64,000 nucleotides of DNA, taken from NCBI RefSeq assembly GCF_014805685.1, contig NC_060886.1, positions 26,995,652 to 27,059,651 on the forward strand, written 5' to 3'. Of the stretch, positions 32,241-45,450 are shown piece after piece. The notes beneath the pieces are model-generated. The model was not told the origin of the DNA, made no database searches, and saw only the letters and a list, made by a program, of their open reading frames with translations. The DNA comes from Silurus meridionalis (lineage: Eukaryota; Chordata; Actinopteri; Siluriformes; Siluridae). The first letter of the stretch is position 1. The number at the start of each line of letters is the position of its first letter. Position numbers and translations under genes: made by a program.

Positions 32241-34330
32241 AGGTCTATTGTTTCATTTATAGCTTATTGATTTTTGTTTTTAAATGTATTATTTAGGTTT
32301 AGAACTCACTGTACAGATGTTGATGATCAATAAGTTGCTATACTGTAACAAACAAGTAAACTGCATCTCAAAACGGTTTTTCAAACAAAGTAAATTTTAC
32401 ACATACAGCATGCACTTGACAAAGATTCTTTGATTTTGATAAATTATAAATTTCCGACATACTTTTCACTTTTTCAAGTTTTAACAATTTTCCTCAAAAT
32501 TATTATTATGAATATTAAACCTATTTCAACAATTTCAAAATGAGTTTTAACAAAAATAATAATTTTCATAAAAGATGAGAAATAAATTATTTTCATATTC
32601 AGATGCCATATTCAGACTCCTCAATAAATGCAAAGACTTCTTTTATATGATGGTTAAAATAAAAATCCGAATTTTTTTATATTCATAAACAATTTTATGA
32701 AAACCAGAAAAAAAATTAATACTGGAATGAAAAGATGACAACAAATCATGTTTTGACAGTTTCCTATAAAAATTTATTTTGAAAATGTATATTTTATATT
32801 CATAAACAATTAATGAAACAATGTTAAAATGTAACATTAATAGTTATGAAAATATGAATTTTCTTGTTCATTAGCAGAATTTAAAAACAATCAAAAAAGA
32901 AGAAAATTAAAGGTGCTATAAATGATAGAAAAAATTGTCATTTTTGGTGTAACAAATTAAGTTTTGATAAAAATGTATTTTTTATAAAAATGATAAATAT
33001 GAAAAAATTATTTTCATATTCATAAGTATTATTTCATTTTGAGTAAAATATGACTTTTATTTTATAAAGTCATATTTTAAAGTCAAATATGACAGTAAAT
33101 ATGAAAATATGAATTTTCATATCCATAAACAATTTTATGAAAAACAGTTACAACATTTAATAAGCGAATGAAAAGGTGACATGACAAATCATGTTTTCAC
33201 AAAAGCATGCCTTTTTAAATTAAAATTGTTATGAAAATATGAATTTTCATGATCATGATCAGATTTTCATTTAAAATGATCGTTTAAGGGTGCAAGAAAT
33301 GATAGAAAATAAAAAACAAAAAATGGTGACATGACAAATCCTGTTTTGACAAATAATATGGCTTTTTTCATAAGAAACGTTGTTATTAAAATATGTGAAT
33401 TTTTCAAGATTATTTCATAAAATAAAAAAACAACAAATATAAATAAATAATTGTCTTATATAATATATAAAAAAGGTATAATAATTGTTAAAATAAATAA
33501 TTGAAACAACAATAGTGGCATGACAAATTAAGTTTAGACGAAAATGTTTTTTTTATATGATATGATTACAAAAAAAAATTTTTACAATTCATAATCTTAA
33601 TTTAACTAAATAATGTTAAAAAGTGCAATACGTAAACGAAAAACAAAAATGACTTTTTCACAAAATATGATTTTCATATTTAAAATCAATTTCATGCATT
33701 AATTAATGAAACCTCTATAAAATTGCAATAAATGAACGATAAAACAAAGTGACATGAAAAATCATGTTTTGATTTTATTATTAAAATATTACTTATTTGT
33801 ATGATAGTTAATATGAAAATATAAATTTTATATTCATAAACAATGAATGAAAACTGTTAAAATGTTCAATACAGGAATGAAAAGCTAACACAAATTATGT
33901 TTTGACAAGAAATATGTCTTTTTCATATAAAAATATCATAGTTATTATGAAAATATCAATTTTTTTATACACCAAATTAATTAAATAAAACTATCAAAAA
34001 GTACAAGACAAACAAAACACAAAAACGACAAGATAATACATTTTAGAAAGACACAAATATGATTTTGTTTTTATACAAAAAATTATATTGTTAAAATGTG
34101 AATTTTCATAGGTTGTCATTTCATGAAGAACTGTAAAAAAGAGCAAAAAGTTAATGACATGACAAATGACAAAGTGACATGACTATGTTTTTATATATAA
34201 AAAAACCATTGTAATACTGAAAATATGAATATTCATAATCCTGCTCATCTTTTACATTAAAAAAACGTTAAAGGTGCAATAAATGATCGAAAATCAAAAG
34301 TCAAAACATTTTGGAATGAAAATTGTATTT
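32241..34330 (+). repeat. Diverged AT-rich satellite-like repeats
   Basis: Degenerate units of about 160-170 bp in which GACATGACAAATCATGTTTT, AAAATATGAATTTTCATA and a short A-rich GTTAAAA...GCAATAAATGA block recur. They are too diverged to count exactly. There is no coding potential. Confidence 0.65.
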
Positions 34331-34354
34331 GTCTTTATATCTTTTTATATATAG

Positions 34355-34620
34355 TTTATAAAGAGAAAATCAATGGGCTTAAGACAGATCCTTGCATAAC
34401 ACCAAACTTTACCTCAGAGAATGTGGAGAACTCACCATTTGCATCAACAAACTGAAAGCGATCAGTCAAATAAGACTTTATTTTGGTTCAGGCCAGGAAA
34501 GTGCTGTTCCCTTTATTCCAACAACGTTCTAGCAAGCAGTGATCAATGAGACTGATCAATGGGGTCAAAAGCTGCATTAAGGTTAAGCAAATCAAGTAAA
34601 GAGACAAAACCCTGATCAAA
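34355..34620 (-). pseudogene. L2 reverse transcriptase fragment
   Basis: On the minus strand, in shifting frames: [28 protein letters not shown], [20 protein letters not shown] and [10 protein letters not shown]. This is the L2 RT segment also present at 22970-23200. It is an isolated island within AT-rich satellite. Confidence 0.75.
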
Positions 34621-34624
34621 AACA

Positions 34625-35334
34625 AATACATTTTTGAAAATAGTATGCCCTTTTCATAAGAAACATTAATAGTTAGTATTGTTATGTTGATTAGCAGAAT
34701 TCATAAAATAAACTAAAAAACGTTACAAGGTGCGATAAATAATTGAAAAAACGACAATGGTGGGATAACGTTAAGTTTAAAAATGAAAATTCATATTTCA
34801 TAATTATAATTATTTTATGTCACCTTTTTGTTTTTCAATAACTTATTGCATCTTTTAACGTTTTTTTAATACAATCATGCTAATTAATATTAAAAGTAAT
34901 ATTTTCATAATTATCATAGTTTTTAAGAAAACAGTTAAATTTTGGCAAAACATTGATTTGTCATGTCACCTGTTGTCGATCTTTTTTCCACTTTTTAATA
35001 ATTTTTTATCAAAATATGCAAATTTATATTAAAAAATCTTTTTTTAAAATCATATTTGTATTACAATTTTTTTGTTTTTGTAGAAACATGATTTGCCATT
35101 TCACTTTTTGTTTTTTATTAACTCATTGCGCTTTTTAACGTTTTTTTTTTTTTATTAATTATGCTTAAGAAAATGAAATTTCATTTTTACATTTTTTTTT
35201 TATGAAAAAAAAATTCATGTCAAAACATTGTTTGTCATACCTTTTAATTCCAATTTTTATAATAACTGTTTATTTTTATTTTGAAAAAAAGTCATATTTT
35301 AGATACAACAAATGCTTTGTCATGGCACCCCAGC
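34625..35334 (-). repeat. Diverged AT-rich satellite-like repeats, opposite orientation
   Basis: The same motifs as 32241-34330 appear as reverse complements (TGATTTGTCATGTCACCT, TTTTTAACGTTTTTTT, TCATATTT). The array changes orientation across the L2 fragment. Confidence 0.6.
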
Positions 35335-35735
35335 CAACATTTTCATGTGGGTTTTTGATGGGCTGTCACTTGGACCCTGCATGGGCAACCTAAATGTGGC
35401 CCAGAGAAATTTGTCCATCAGCTCCTCATGGGCCCCATGATACCCATCAGTGGCCCCTCTGGGCTAACACACATGGGGCCCATGAGGAGCCGATGGACAA
35501 ATTTCTCTGGGCCCCATAGTGGGCTCTAAGTGGGACCCGTATAGGTGTTCTTTATATGGGCCCATTTGGGTCCCAAATAGGTGTTAAAAATGGGGCCAAC
35601 GTGGTTAACAAAAAGGACCCTTATGGGGCCCACATGACTCAATCATTGGTCAGCCCACAAATGGCCCCTTTATGGGGTTGTTGTGGGACCACAGTGGGTG
35701 AGATTTGGGTCCCATTTATTAATTTCATCATTGAG
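35335..35735. repeat. GC-rich GGGCCCAT repeat with long inverted repeat
   Basis: A GC-rich island with many GGGCCC, TGGGTCCC and GGGCCCAT motifs. Arms 35400-35436 and 35475-35511 form a 37 bp inverted repeat with one mismatch and a 38 bp loop. It resembles short palindromic repeats found in other fish. No ORF is credible. Confidence 0.7.
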
Positions 35736-36400
35736 TTCTGTCGGTGAACTTAATGAAAAATCATTTCAAACCTCAGTTACAATGTAAAACTGTGCCTGAC
35801 CAAACAAAGAACAAATATTAATTGATTTTATGTGCTGCTCAATGTTTAAAATCACATGGTTTAGTATTTGAACTGTGAAAAATAAATGACTTCAACTCAG
35901 AATGTGTAAATCACATTTAATTCAAATTAATTCAAGTAAACAAGAAACCGGAATAACAGAATTACTTAGTAAATCAGTTCACTGGTGGGTCTATGCAGAT
36001 TCCTCACCTGCACACCTACAAAACAGTAAAGAAAGAGAAGACAGAAAAGGCAATTTAGTACATTTTAAAATACTACCATTCACAGCAGCATCTAAAAAAA
36101 CATGCAACAATATTTATATATTAAAACATATCCTAGAATCTCATCAGTGAATTGTTCCCACCTCCGCCTCACACAGTAATAACTTATGCCCGGGGACCAG
36201 TCGTTGAACTTGAGTCCAAAACATATGAATGTAACAATTCAAGTATCAACCTTGTGTCTTTCTAAAACATGATTTATCTTGTCGTTTTTTGTCTTTTGTT
36301 TGTCTTGTACTTTTTGATGTTTTTATTTAAAGAATTATGAATTTAAAAAAAAATTTCATAATAACTATGATTTTTTTAATATGAAAATAGGCATATTTCT
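35736..36400. other. No recognised feature
   Basis: Mixed AT-rich sequence with an 82-codon ORF at 35902-36150 that matches nothing I recognise. Satellite-like motifs reappear after 36250. Confidence 0.45.
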
Positions 36401-36552
36401 TGTGGTTCCCTGGTGATCTACTAGTTATCTGCAGCCCGGGTTCGAGCCACTTTCAGTGCCGATCCGGATAAATTGAGGAGGGTTGCTTTAGGAAGGGCAT
36501 CCAGCGTAAAAACGTGCCAAATCAAACATGCGGAGGATCTGCTGTGGCAAAA
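36401..36552 (+). mobile_element. tRNA-derived SINE, degraded
   Basis: TGGTTCCCTGGTGATCTA, GCAGCCCGGGTTCGAGCC, GGAAGGGCATCCAGCGT and TCTGCTGTGGC match the SINE at 22487-22710 with internal deletions. It sits at the edge of the satellite array. Confidence 0.8.
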
Positions 36553-36600
36553 AAAAGGTTTTTTGATTGTTTTCTAATTCTGCTAAGGAACAATTCATAT

Positions 36601-39600
36601 TTTATAAAAACGCAACAACACCATGTTTGGCAACACCATCTATGCGCTGTACAGAAAAAGCTTATGTAGCTGAAATTGCGATTCCGCAAGCCTCAGGCTC
36701 GTAGAGCAAAAGGAAAACGGTTTTTCGAACAAAGTAAATTTGCAGAAACAGCATGCATTTGACAAACATTCTTTAACATGTTTATGATGTGCTATAACAA
36801 AACAAATCATATTTTGTCAAAAATATGACTTTTTCATGCAAATATGATGGATATAATGGAAATGTTAAATTTCATATTCATAATCATAATTTCGAGAAAA
36901 ACTGTTAAAATCTGTAAAAGTGAACAATCAGGTGTTGAAAGGCATAATTGATCAAAATCGCATCAACACCTCATGTTTGGCAACACCGCTATGTGCTGTA
37001 AAAAATAAGCTTCTAATGGGCTGATAATGCGATTCCGCAAGCCTCAGGCTCGTAGAGCAAAAGGAAAACGGTTTTTCGAACAAAGTAAATTTGCAGAAAC
37101 AGCATGCATTTGACAAACATTCTTCAACATATTTATGATGTGCTATAACAAAACAAATCATGTTTTCTATAAAAAAAGACTATTTTAATACAAATATGAT
37201 GAATATTTCGAAAATATTAAATTTCATGTTCATAATCATAATTTCGAGGAAAAACTGTTTATAAGTTTTAAAAGGTTAAAAATTAAATGTGGAAATTCAT
37301 ATTTTATAAAAAACGCAACAACATGTTTGGCAACACCGCTATGTGCTGTAAAAAAATAAGCTTCTAATGGGCTGATAATGCGATTCCGCAAGCCTCAGGC
37401 TCGTAGAGCAAAAGGAAAACGGTTCTTCAAACAATGTGTAAAAAATAAATTCAGCATGGACTTAACAAAGATTTATTTTACATTTTTCTGATGTGATATA
37501 ACAACAGAAATCATAGTTGTCAAAAATATGACTTTTTTCATGCAAATGTGATGGATATAATGGAAATGTTAAATTTCATACTCATAATCATAATTTCGAG
37601 AAAAACTGTCAAAAAGTGAACAATCAGGTGTTGAAAGGCATAATTGATCAAAATCGCATCAACACCTCATGTTTGGCAACACCATCTATGCGCTGTACAG
37701 AAAAAGCTTATGTAGCTGAAATTGCGATTCCGAAAGTCTCAGCCTTGTAGAGCAAAAGGAAAACGGTTTTTCGAACAAAGTAAATTTGCAGAAACAGCAT
37801 GCATTTGACAAACATTCTTTAACATGTTTATGATGTGCTATAACAAAACAAATCATGTTTTCTATAAAAAATGACTATTTTAATACAAATATGATGAATA
37901 TTTCGAAAATATTAAATTTCATATTCATAATCATAATTTCGAGAAAAACTGTTTATAAGTTTTAAAACTATTTTAATACAAATATGATGAATATTTCGAA
38001 AATATTAAATTTCATATTCATAATCATAATTTCGAGAAAAACTGTTTATAATTTTAAAAGGTTAAAAATGTAATGTGGAAATTCATATTTTATAAAAAAA
38101 ACGCAACAACACTATGTTTGGCAACACCGCTATGTGCTGTAAAAATATAAGCTTTTAATGGGCTGATAATGCGATTCCGCAAGCCTCAGGCTCGTAGAGC
38201 AAAAGGAAAACGGTTCTTCAAACAATGTGTAAAAATAAATTCAGCATGGACTTAACAAAGATTTATTTTACATGTTTCTGATGTGATATAACAACAGAAA
38301 TCATGTTTGTCAAAAATATGACTTTTTCATGGATATAATGGAAATGTTAAATTTCATACTCATAATCATAATGTCGAGAAAAACTGTCAAAAAGTGAACA
38401 ATCAGGTGTTGAAAGGCATAATTGATCAAAATCGCATCAACACCTCATGTTTGGCAACACCATCTCTGAGCTGTACAGAAAAAGCTTATGTAGCTGAAAT
38501 TGCGATTCCGAAAGTCTCAGCCTTGTAGAGCAAAAGGAAAACGGTTTTTCGAACAAAGTAAATTTGCACCAACAGCATGCATTTGACAAACATTCTTTAA
38601 CATATTTATGATGTGCTATAACAAAACAAATCATATTTTCTATAAAAAAAGACTATTTGAATACAAATATGAATATTTCGAAAATATTAAATTTCATATT
38701 CATAATCATAATTTCGAGAAAAACTTTATACATTTTAAAAGGTTAAAAATTAAATGTAGAAATTCATATTTTATAAAAAACGCAACAACACCATGTTTGG
38801 CAACACCGCTATGTGCTGTAAAAAAATAAGCTTCTAATGGGCTGATAATGCGATTCCGCAAGCCTCAGGCTCGTAGAGCAAAAGGAAAACGGTTCTTCAA
38901 ACAATGTGTAAAAAATAAATTCAGCATGGACTTAACAAAGATTTATTTTACATGTTTCTGATGTGATATAACAACAGAAATCATAGTTGTCAAAAATATG
39001 ACTTTTTCATGCAAATGTGATGGGTATAATGGAAATGTTAAATTTCATATTCATAATCATAATTTCGAGAAAAACTGTCAAAAAGTGAACAATCGTGTTT
39101 GGAAAGGCATAATTGATCAAAATCGCATCAACACCTCATGTTTGGCAACACCATCTATGCACTGTACAGAAAAAGCTTATGTAGCTGAAATTGCGATTCC
39201 AAAAGTCTCAGCCTTGTAGAGCAAAAGCAAAACGGTTTTTCGAACAAAGCAAATTTGCAGAAACAGCATGCATTTGACAAACATTCTTTAACATGTTTAT
39301 GATGTGCTATAACAAAACAAATCATATTTTCTATAAAAAAAGACTATTTGAATACAAATATGATGAATATTTCGAAAATATTAAATTTCATATTCATAAT
39401 CATAATTTCGAGAAAAACTTTATAAATTTTAAAAGGTTAAAAATTAAATGTAGAAATTCATATTTTATAAAAAAAACACAACAACAATATGTTTGGCAAC
39501 ACCGCTATGTGCTGTAAAAAAATAAGCTTCTAATGGGCTGATAATGCGATTCCGCAAGCCTCAGGCTCGTAGCGCAAAAGGGAAACGGTTCTTCAAACAA

Positions 39601-42069
39601 TGTTTAAAAAACCCATACAGCATGGACTTGACAAATATTTATTTTACATGTTTCCGATGTACTATAACAGCAGAAATCATGTTTGTCAAAAAATATGACT
39701 TTTTTTCATTCAAATATGATGGATATAATGGAAATGTTAAATTTCATACTCATAATCATAATGTCTAGAAAAACTGTCAAAAAGTGAACAATCGTGTTTG
39801 GAAAGGCATAATTGATCAAAATCGCATCAACACCTCATGTTTGGCAACACCATCTATGCACTGTACAGAAAAAGCTTATGTAGCTGAAATTGCGATTCCG
39901 AAAGTCTCAGCCTTGTAGAGCAAAAGGAAAACGGTTTTTCGAACAAAGTAAATTTGCAGAAACAGCATGCATTTGACAAACATTCTTTAACGTGCTATAA
40001 CAAAACAAATCATATTTTCTATAAAAAAAGACTATTTTAATACAAATATGATGAATATTTCGAAAATATTAAATTTCATATTCATAATCATAATTTCGAG
40101 AAAAACTGTTTATAAGTTTTAAAAGGTTAAAAAATTAAATGTGGAAATTCATATTTTATAAAAAACGCAACAACACTATGTTTGGCAACACCGCTATGTG
40201 CTGTAAAAAATAAGCTTCTAATGGGCTGATAATGCGATTCCGCAAGCCTCAGGCTCGTAGAGCAAAAGGAAAACGGTTTGTCGAACAATGTAAATTTGCA
40301 GAAACAGCATGCATTTGACAAACATTCTTTAACGTGCTATAACAAAACAAATCATATTTTCTATAAAAAAAAGACTATTTTAATACAAATATTTCGAAAA
40401 TATTAAATTTCATATTCATAATCATAATTTCGGGAAAAACTGTTTATAATTTTTAAAAGGTTAAAAATGTAATGTGGAAATTCATATTTTATAAAAAAAC
40501 GCAACAACACCATGTTTGGCAACACCGCTATGTGCTGTAAAAAAATAAGCTTCTAATGGGCTGATAATGCGATTCCGAAAGTCTCAGCCTCGTAGAGCAA
40601 AAGGAAAACGGTTCTTCAAACAATGTTTAAAAAACACATACAGCATGGACTTGACAAATATTTATTTTACATGTTTCCGATGTACTATAACAGCAGAAAT
40701 CATGTTTGTCAAAAAATATGACTTTTTTTCATTCAAATATGATGGATATAATGGAAATGTTAAATTTCATACTCATAATCATAATGTCGAGAAAATCTGT
40801 CAAAATGTGAACAATCAGGTGTGGAAAGGCATAATTGATCAAAATCGCATCAACACCTCATGTTTGGCAACACCATCTATGCGCTGTACAGAAAAAGCTT
40901 ATGTAGCTGAAATTGCGATTCCAAAAGTCTCAGCCTTGTAGAGCAAAAGGAAAACGGTTTTTCGAACAAAGTAAATTTGCACCAACAGCATGCATTTGAC
41001 AAACATTCTTTAACGTGCTATAACAAAACAAATCATGTTTTCTATAAAAAGACTATTTTAATACAAATATGATGAATATTTCGAAAATAATAAATTTCAT
41101 ATTCATAATCATAATTTCGAGAAAAACTGTCAAAAGTGAACAATCGTGTTTGGAAAGGCATAATTGATCAAAATCGCATCAACACCTCATGTTTGGCAAC
41201 ACCATCTATGCGCTGTACAGAAAAAGCTTATGTAGCTGAAATTGCGATTCCAAAAGTCTCAGCCTTGTAGAGCAAAAGGAAAACGGTTTTTCGAACAAAG
41301 TAAATTTGCACCAACAGCATGCATTTGACAAACATTCTTTAACATGGTTATGATGTGCTATAACAAAACAAGGCTCAGGCTCGTAGAGCAAAAGGAAAAC
41401 GGTTCTTCAAACAATGTTTAAAAACACATACAGCATGGACTTGACAAATATTTATTTTACATGTTTCTGATGTGTCAAAAATATGACTTTTTCATGGATA
41501 TAATGGAAATGTTAAATTTCATACTCATAATCATAATGTCTAGAAAAACTGTCAAAAGTGAACAATCAGGTGTTGAAAGGCATATTTGATCAAAATCGCA
41601 TCAACACCTCATGTTTGGCAACACCATCTATGCGCTGTACAGAAAAAGCTTATGTAGCTGAAATTGCGATTCGAAAGTCTCAGCCTTGTAGAGCAAAAGG
41701 AAAACGGTTTTTCGAACAAAGTAAATTTGCACCAACAGCATGCATTTGACAAACATTCTTTAACGTGCTATAACAAAACAAATCATATTTTGTCAAAAAT
41801 ATGACTTTTTCATTCAAATATGATGGATATAATGGAAATGTTAAATTTCATACTCATAATCATAATTTCGAGAAAAACTGTCAAAAGTGAACAATCGTGT
41901 TTGGAAAGGCATAATTGATCAAAATCGCATCAACACCTCATGTTTGGCAACACCATCTATGCACTGTACAGAAAAAGCTTATGTAGCTGAAATTGCGATT
42001 CCAAAAGTCTCAGCCTTGTAGAGCAAAAGGAAAACGGTTTTTCGAACAAAGTAAATTTGCAGAAACAGC
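36601..42069 (+). repeat. Satellite array I, about 345 bp monomers of two types
   Basis: Seventeen monomer landmarks (AAACGGTT) lie at about 36719, 37069, 37420, 37764, 38211, 38542, 38890, 39233, 39586, 39932, 40274, 40609, 40955, 41284, 41400, 41705 and 42035. Most steps are 330-353 bp. Type A reads CGGTTTTTCGAACAAAGTAA and type B CGGTTCTTCAAACAATG. The order is A A B A B A B A B A A B A A B A A, so a dimer of about 690 bp is the basic unit. A 447 bp step near 37764-38211 contains an internal duplication, and a 116 bp step near 41284-41400 a deletion. It ends in mid-monomer at the duplication junction. Confidence 0.92.
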
Positions 42070-42951
42070 ATGTCTCTTTGTCTTCCTTTCTATTTCCAGA
42101 TGTCACACCAAGTACCTTTCTAACTGTCTCCTAATCACTTCTGCAGTAGTTTCCCAATCATCCAGCACCTCTTCACCACCACGAGCCCATGTCTGACCTC
42201 TTCCCTAAATCTCTTACTACAGTCTTCCCCCTTCAGTTTCCACCATCTTAATCTTCTTTCAGTCCTCTTGTCTTCTTCCCCTCCAAAGCCATCATACAGA
42301 CCAACATCTGATGCTGTTTAGCTACAATGTTCCCTGCAAACACCTTACAGGCTCCAATCTAATTCAGGTTACATCTCCTACATTGAACATAGTCCACCTT
42401 CCTTCACTCTTATACATCACCCTATGATCCTCCTTCTTCTTAAAATACGTATTCACCAATGCCATTTCTATCCTTTTAGAAAAATCTACCACCATCTGCC
42501 CTTCCAAATTCCTCTCCTTAAAACCATACCTACCCATCACCTCTGTTCCCTTCACCTACATGCCCTTTGAAATCCACCCCAATCACCAATCTTTCATTCC
42601 TGGGTACCCCTTCTACCACTTCATTTAAATCACTTCAGAATTTTTTTCTTCTCCTCCGTCTCATCTCTTGTAGATCATAGACACTGATGACATTTCTCAT
42701 CACGCCTTTAACTTTCAGCTTCATGTTCATCATCCTATCAGAAACTCTCTTCACCTCCACTACACTCTTACTAAACTCTTCCTTCAGTATCACACCTACA
42801 CCATTTCTCTTTCCATAAACACCATGATAGAACAGTTTAAACCCACCTCCAATGTTCCTGGCCCTACTTCCTTTCCACTGTCTCCTGAAAACACAACATA
42901 TCTACCTTTCTCCTCTCCATCATATCAGCTAACTCTCTCCCTTTACAGGTC
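42070..42951 (-). mobile_element. RTE LINE, second copy (truncated at duplication junction)
   Basis: Corresponds to 12190-13106. It holds the endonuclease half only (YGFKERNLEGQMVVDFSKR, MALVNTYFKKKEDHR). It begins abruptly after satellite array I at a CATG shared by both sequences. Confidence 0.88.
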
Positions 42952-43140
42952 ATCAGAGGTGGCAAAAGTACACACATCTATTACTTAGGTAGAAGTACAG
43001 ATACACATGTTTTGAAATACTGGGGTAAAAGTTGAAGTACTGATTTTACTTTTTTACTTAAGTGAAAGTAAAGAAGTCTTGGCTCTGACATGTACTTAAG
43101 TAAAAAGTAGTTATTACTTTTACCTGTTTTAGCTGGCCTC
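42952..43140 (-). mobile_element. Short non-autonomous element (copy 2)
   Basis: Duplicate of 13108-13290 with few substitutions. Confidence 0.55.
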
Positions 43141-43157
43141 ACATCATATTAATATTT

Positions 43158-43311
<154 letters not shown>

Positions 43312-43369
43312 GAGGTCATACCAGAGAAAATTCACCTCTTCAAATCAAGTCAAGAAGCTTTTATATATA

Positions 43370-44866
43370 CAGTGAGGAAAATAAGTATTTGAACACCCTG
43401 CTATCTTGCAAGTTCTCCCACTTAGAAATCATGGATGGGATCATAGGTGCATGTCCACTGTGAGAGACATAATCTAAAAAAAAAAAAATCCAGAAATCAC
43501 AATGTATGATTTTTTAACTATTTATTTTTATGATACAGCTGCAAATAAATATTTGAACACCTGAGAAAGTCAATGTTAATATTTGGTACATTAGCCTTTG
43601 TTTGAAATTACAGAGGTCAAACGTTTCCTGTAGTTTTTCACCAGGTTTGCACACACTGCAGGAGGGATTTTGGCCCACTTCTCCACACAGATCTTCTCCA
43701 GATCAGTCAGGTTTCTGGCCTGTCGCTGAGAAACACGGAGTTTGAGCTCCCTCCAAAGATTCTTTATTGGGTTTAGGTCTGGAGACTGGCTAGGCCACGC
43801 CAGAACCTTGATATGCTTCTTACAGAGCCACTTCTTGGTTATCCTGGCTGTGTGCTTCAGGTCATTGTCATGTTGCAAGACCCAGCCTCGACCCATCTTC
43901 AATGCTCTAACTGAGGAGGTTGTTCCCCAAAATCTCGCAATACATGGCCCCGGTCATCCTTTCTTTAATACAGTGCAGTCGCCATGTCCCATGTGCAGAG
44001 AAACACCCCCAAAGCATGATGCTACCACCTCCATGCTTCACAGTAGGGATGGTGTTCTTGGGATGGTACTCATCATTCTTCTTCTTCCAAACACGTTTAG
44101 TGGAATTATGACCCAAAAGTTCTATTTTGGTCTCATCTGACCACATGACTTTCTCCCATGTTTCCTCTGGATCATCCAAATGGTCATTGGCAAACTTAAG
44201 ATGTGCCTGTACATGTGCTGGTTTAAGCAGGGAACCTTCCGTGCAATGCATGATTTCAAACCATGACGTCTTAGTGTATTACCAACAGTAACCTTGGAAA
44301 CAGTGGTCCCAGCTCTTTTCAGGTCATTGACCAGCTCCTCCCGTGTAGTTCTGTCCTGATTTCTCACCTTCCATTTTCTAATGATTGCGCCAACAGTGGA
44401 CCTTTTTTCACCAAGCTTCTTGGCAATTTCCCCATAGCCCTTTCCAGCCTTGTAGAGGTGTACAATTTCTGTCTTCAGTGTCTTTGGACAGCTCTTTGGT
44501 CTTGGCCATGTTAGTAGTTGGATTCTTACTGATTGTATGGGGTGGACAGGTGTCTTTATGCAGCTAACGACCTCAAACAGGTGCATCTAATTTAGGATAT
44601 TAAATGTAGTGGAGGTGGACATTTTAAAAGCAGACTAACAGGTCTTTGAGGGTCAGAATTCTGATAGACAGGTGTTCAAATACTTGAGGCTGTATCATAC
44701 AAATAAATATTTTAAAAATCATATATTGTGATTTCTGGATTTTTTTTTTTATTATGTCTCTCACAGTGGACATGCACCTACAATGACAATTTCAGACCCC
44801 TCTATGATTTCTAAGTAGGAGAACTTGCAAAATAGCAGGGTGTTCAAACACTTATTTTCCTCACTG
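43370..44866 (-). mobile_element. Tc1-like transposon copy C
   Basis: Duplicate of copy B, with the same TA-flanked position and CAGTGAGG / CCTCACTG ends. It has its own internal losses, including about 80 bp of the linker after the helix-turn-helix region. Confidence 0.92.
43576..44509 (-). pseudogene. Tc1 transposase, frameshifted, catalytic Glu lost (copy C)
   Basis: The start ATG is at 44509. It shares with copy B the early one-base insertion and the Glu to Lys change (NPIKNLW). It keeps [17 protein letters not shown] and QHDND, so two of three catalytic acids remain. An additional base loss near 44230 shifts the frame after the CIARKVP region. Confidence 0.9.
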
Positions 44867-44868
44867 TA

Positions 44869-45067
44869 TATCGGTAGGTGAATGCTGAGGATGGAGCCAC
44901 CAGGAAGGAGGAAAAGAGGACGGCCAAGGAGGAGGTTCATGGATGTGGTGAGGGAAGACATGCAGGTAGTTGGTGTGTAAGAGGCAGATGTAGAGGACAG
45001 GGTGGTATGGAGATGGATGATCCGCTGTGGCGACCCCTAATGGGAGCAGCCGAAAGAAGAAGAAGAA
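44869..45067 (+). mobile_element. RTE LINE 3' end (copy 2)
   Basis: Duplicate of 15359-15561 with the same internal TAA and the CGACCCCTAATGGGAGCAGC tail. Confidence 0.85.
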
Positions 45068-45068
45068 T

Positions 45069-45450
45069 GTAGGGTATTTGCCAGGTTTCAGCAGAACTGT
45101 AATTAAAGCCTGATTTAAAGCCTCTGGTTATATTTATTTTGTGACTTGCCTCTGTATACATTGAAAGCAACAGGTTGGCTAATTTAGAAAAACTGTTTTT
45201 ATAAGAATCCATTGAAAAACCGTCCAAACCAGGTGTTTTAACCCCGGCTACAGCAACTGCCAATTAAATCTCTTTTTTCTAAATTTTCTTTTCAAGTTCT
45301 TCTCGGTCATAATCAAACAAAATTGAGATATCCAATTTGCTTAAATACTTTTTTTTTTTTTCATTTTCATTAAATTTGATAATTGTATTGTCTGATGTTA
45401 ATAACATAGTTATAGATTTACTCATTTCCTTCTCTTTTCATTTGTCATGC
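45069..45450 (-). pseudogene. L1-type fragment, uninterrupted (copy 2)
   Basis: Duplicate of 15563-15785 plus 16509-16640 without the inserted LINE. Minus-strand frames read KTPGLDGFSMDSYKNSF and, upstream, DYDREELEKKI and KYLSKLDIS, as in the region preceding the RT of L1-type elements. Confidence 0.68.

Noticed and set aside
35902..36150. 82-codon ORF as a gene
   Set aside because: No recognisable motif, no splice or promoter context, and it lies between repeats.
38500..38560. CENP-B box in the satellite monomer
   Set aside because: TTCGAACAAAGTAAA has the TTCG start but not the CGGG end of the box.
36601..42069. CRISPR-like or coding repeat array
   Set aside because: The repeats are about 345 bp without unique spacers, the context is eukaryotic, and the ORFs across monomers (MICFVIAHH type) are short and shift between copies.
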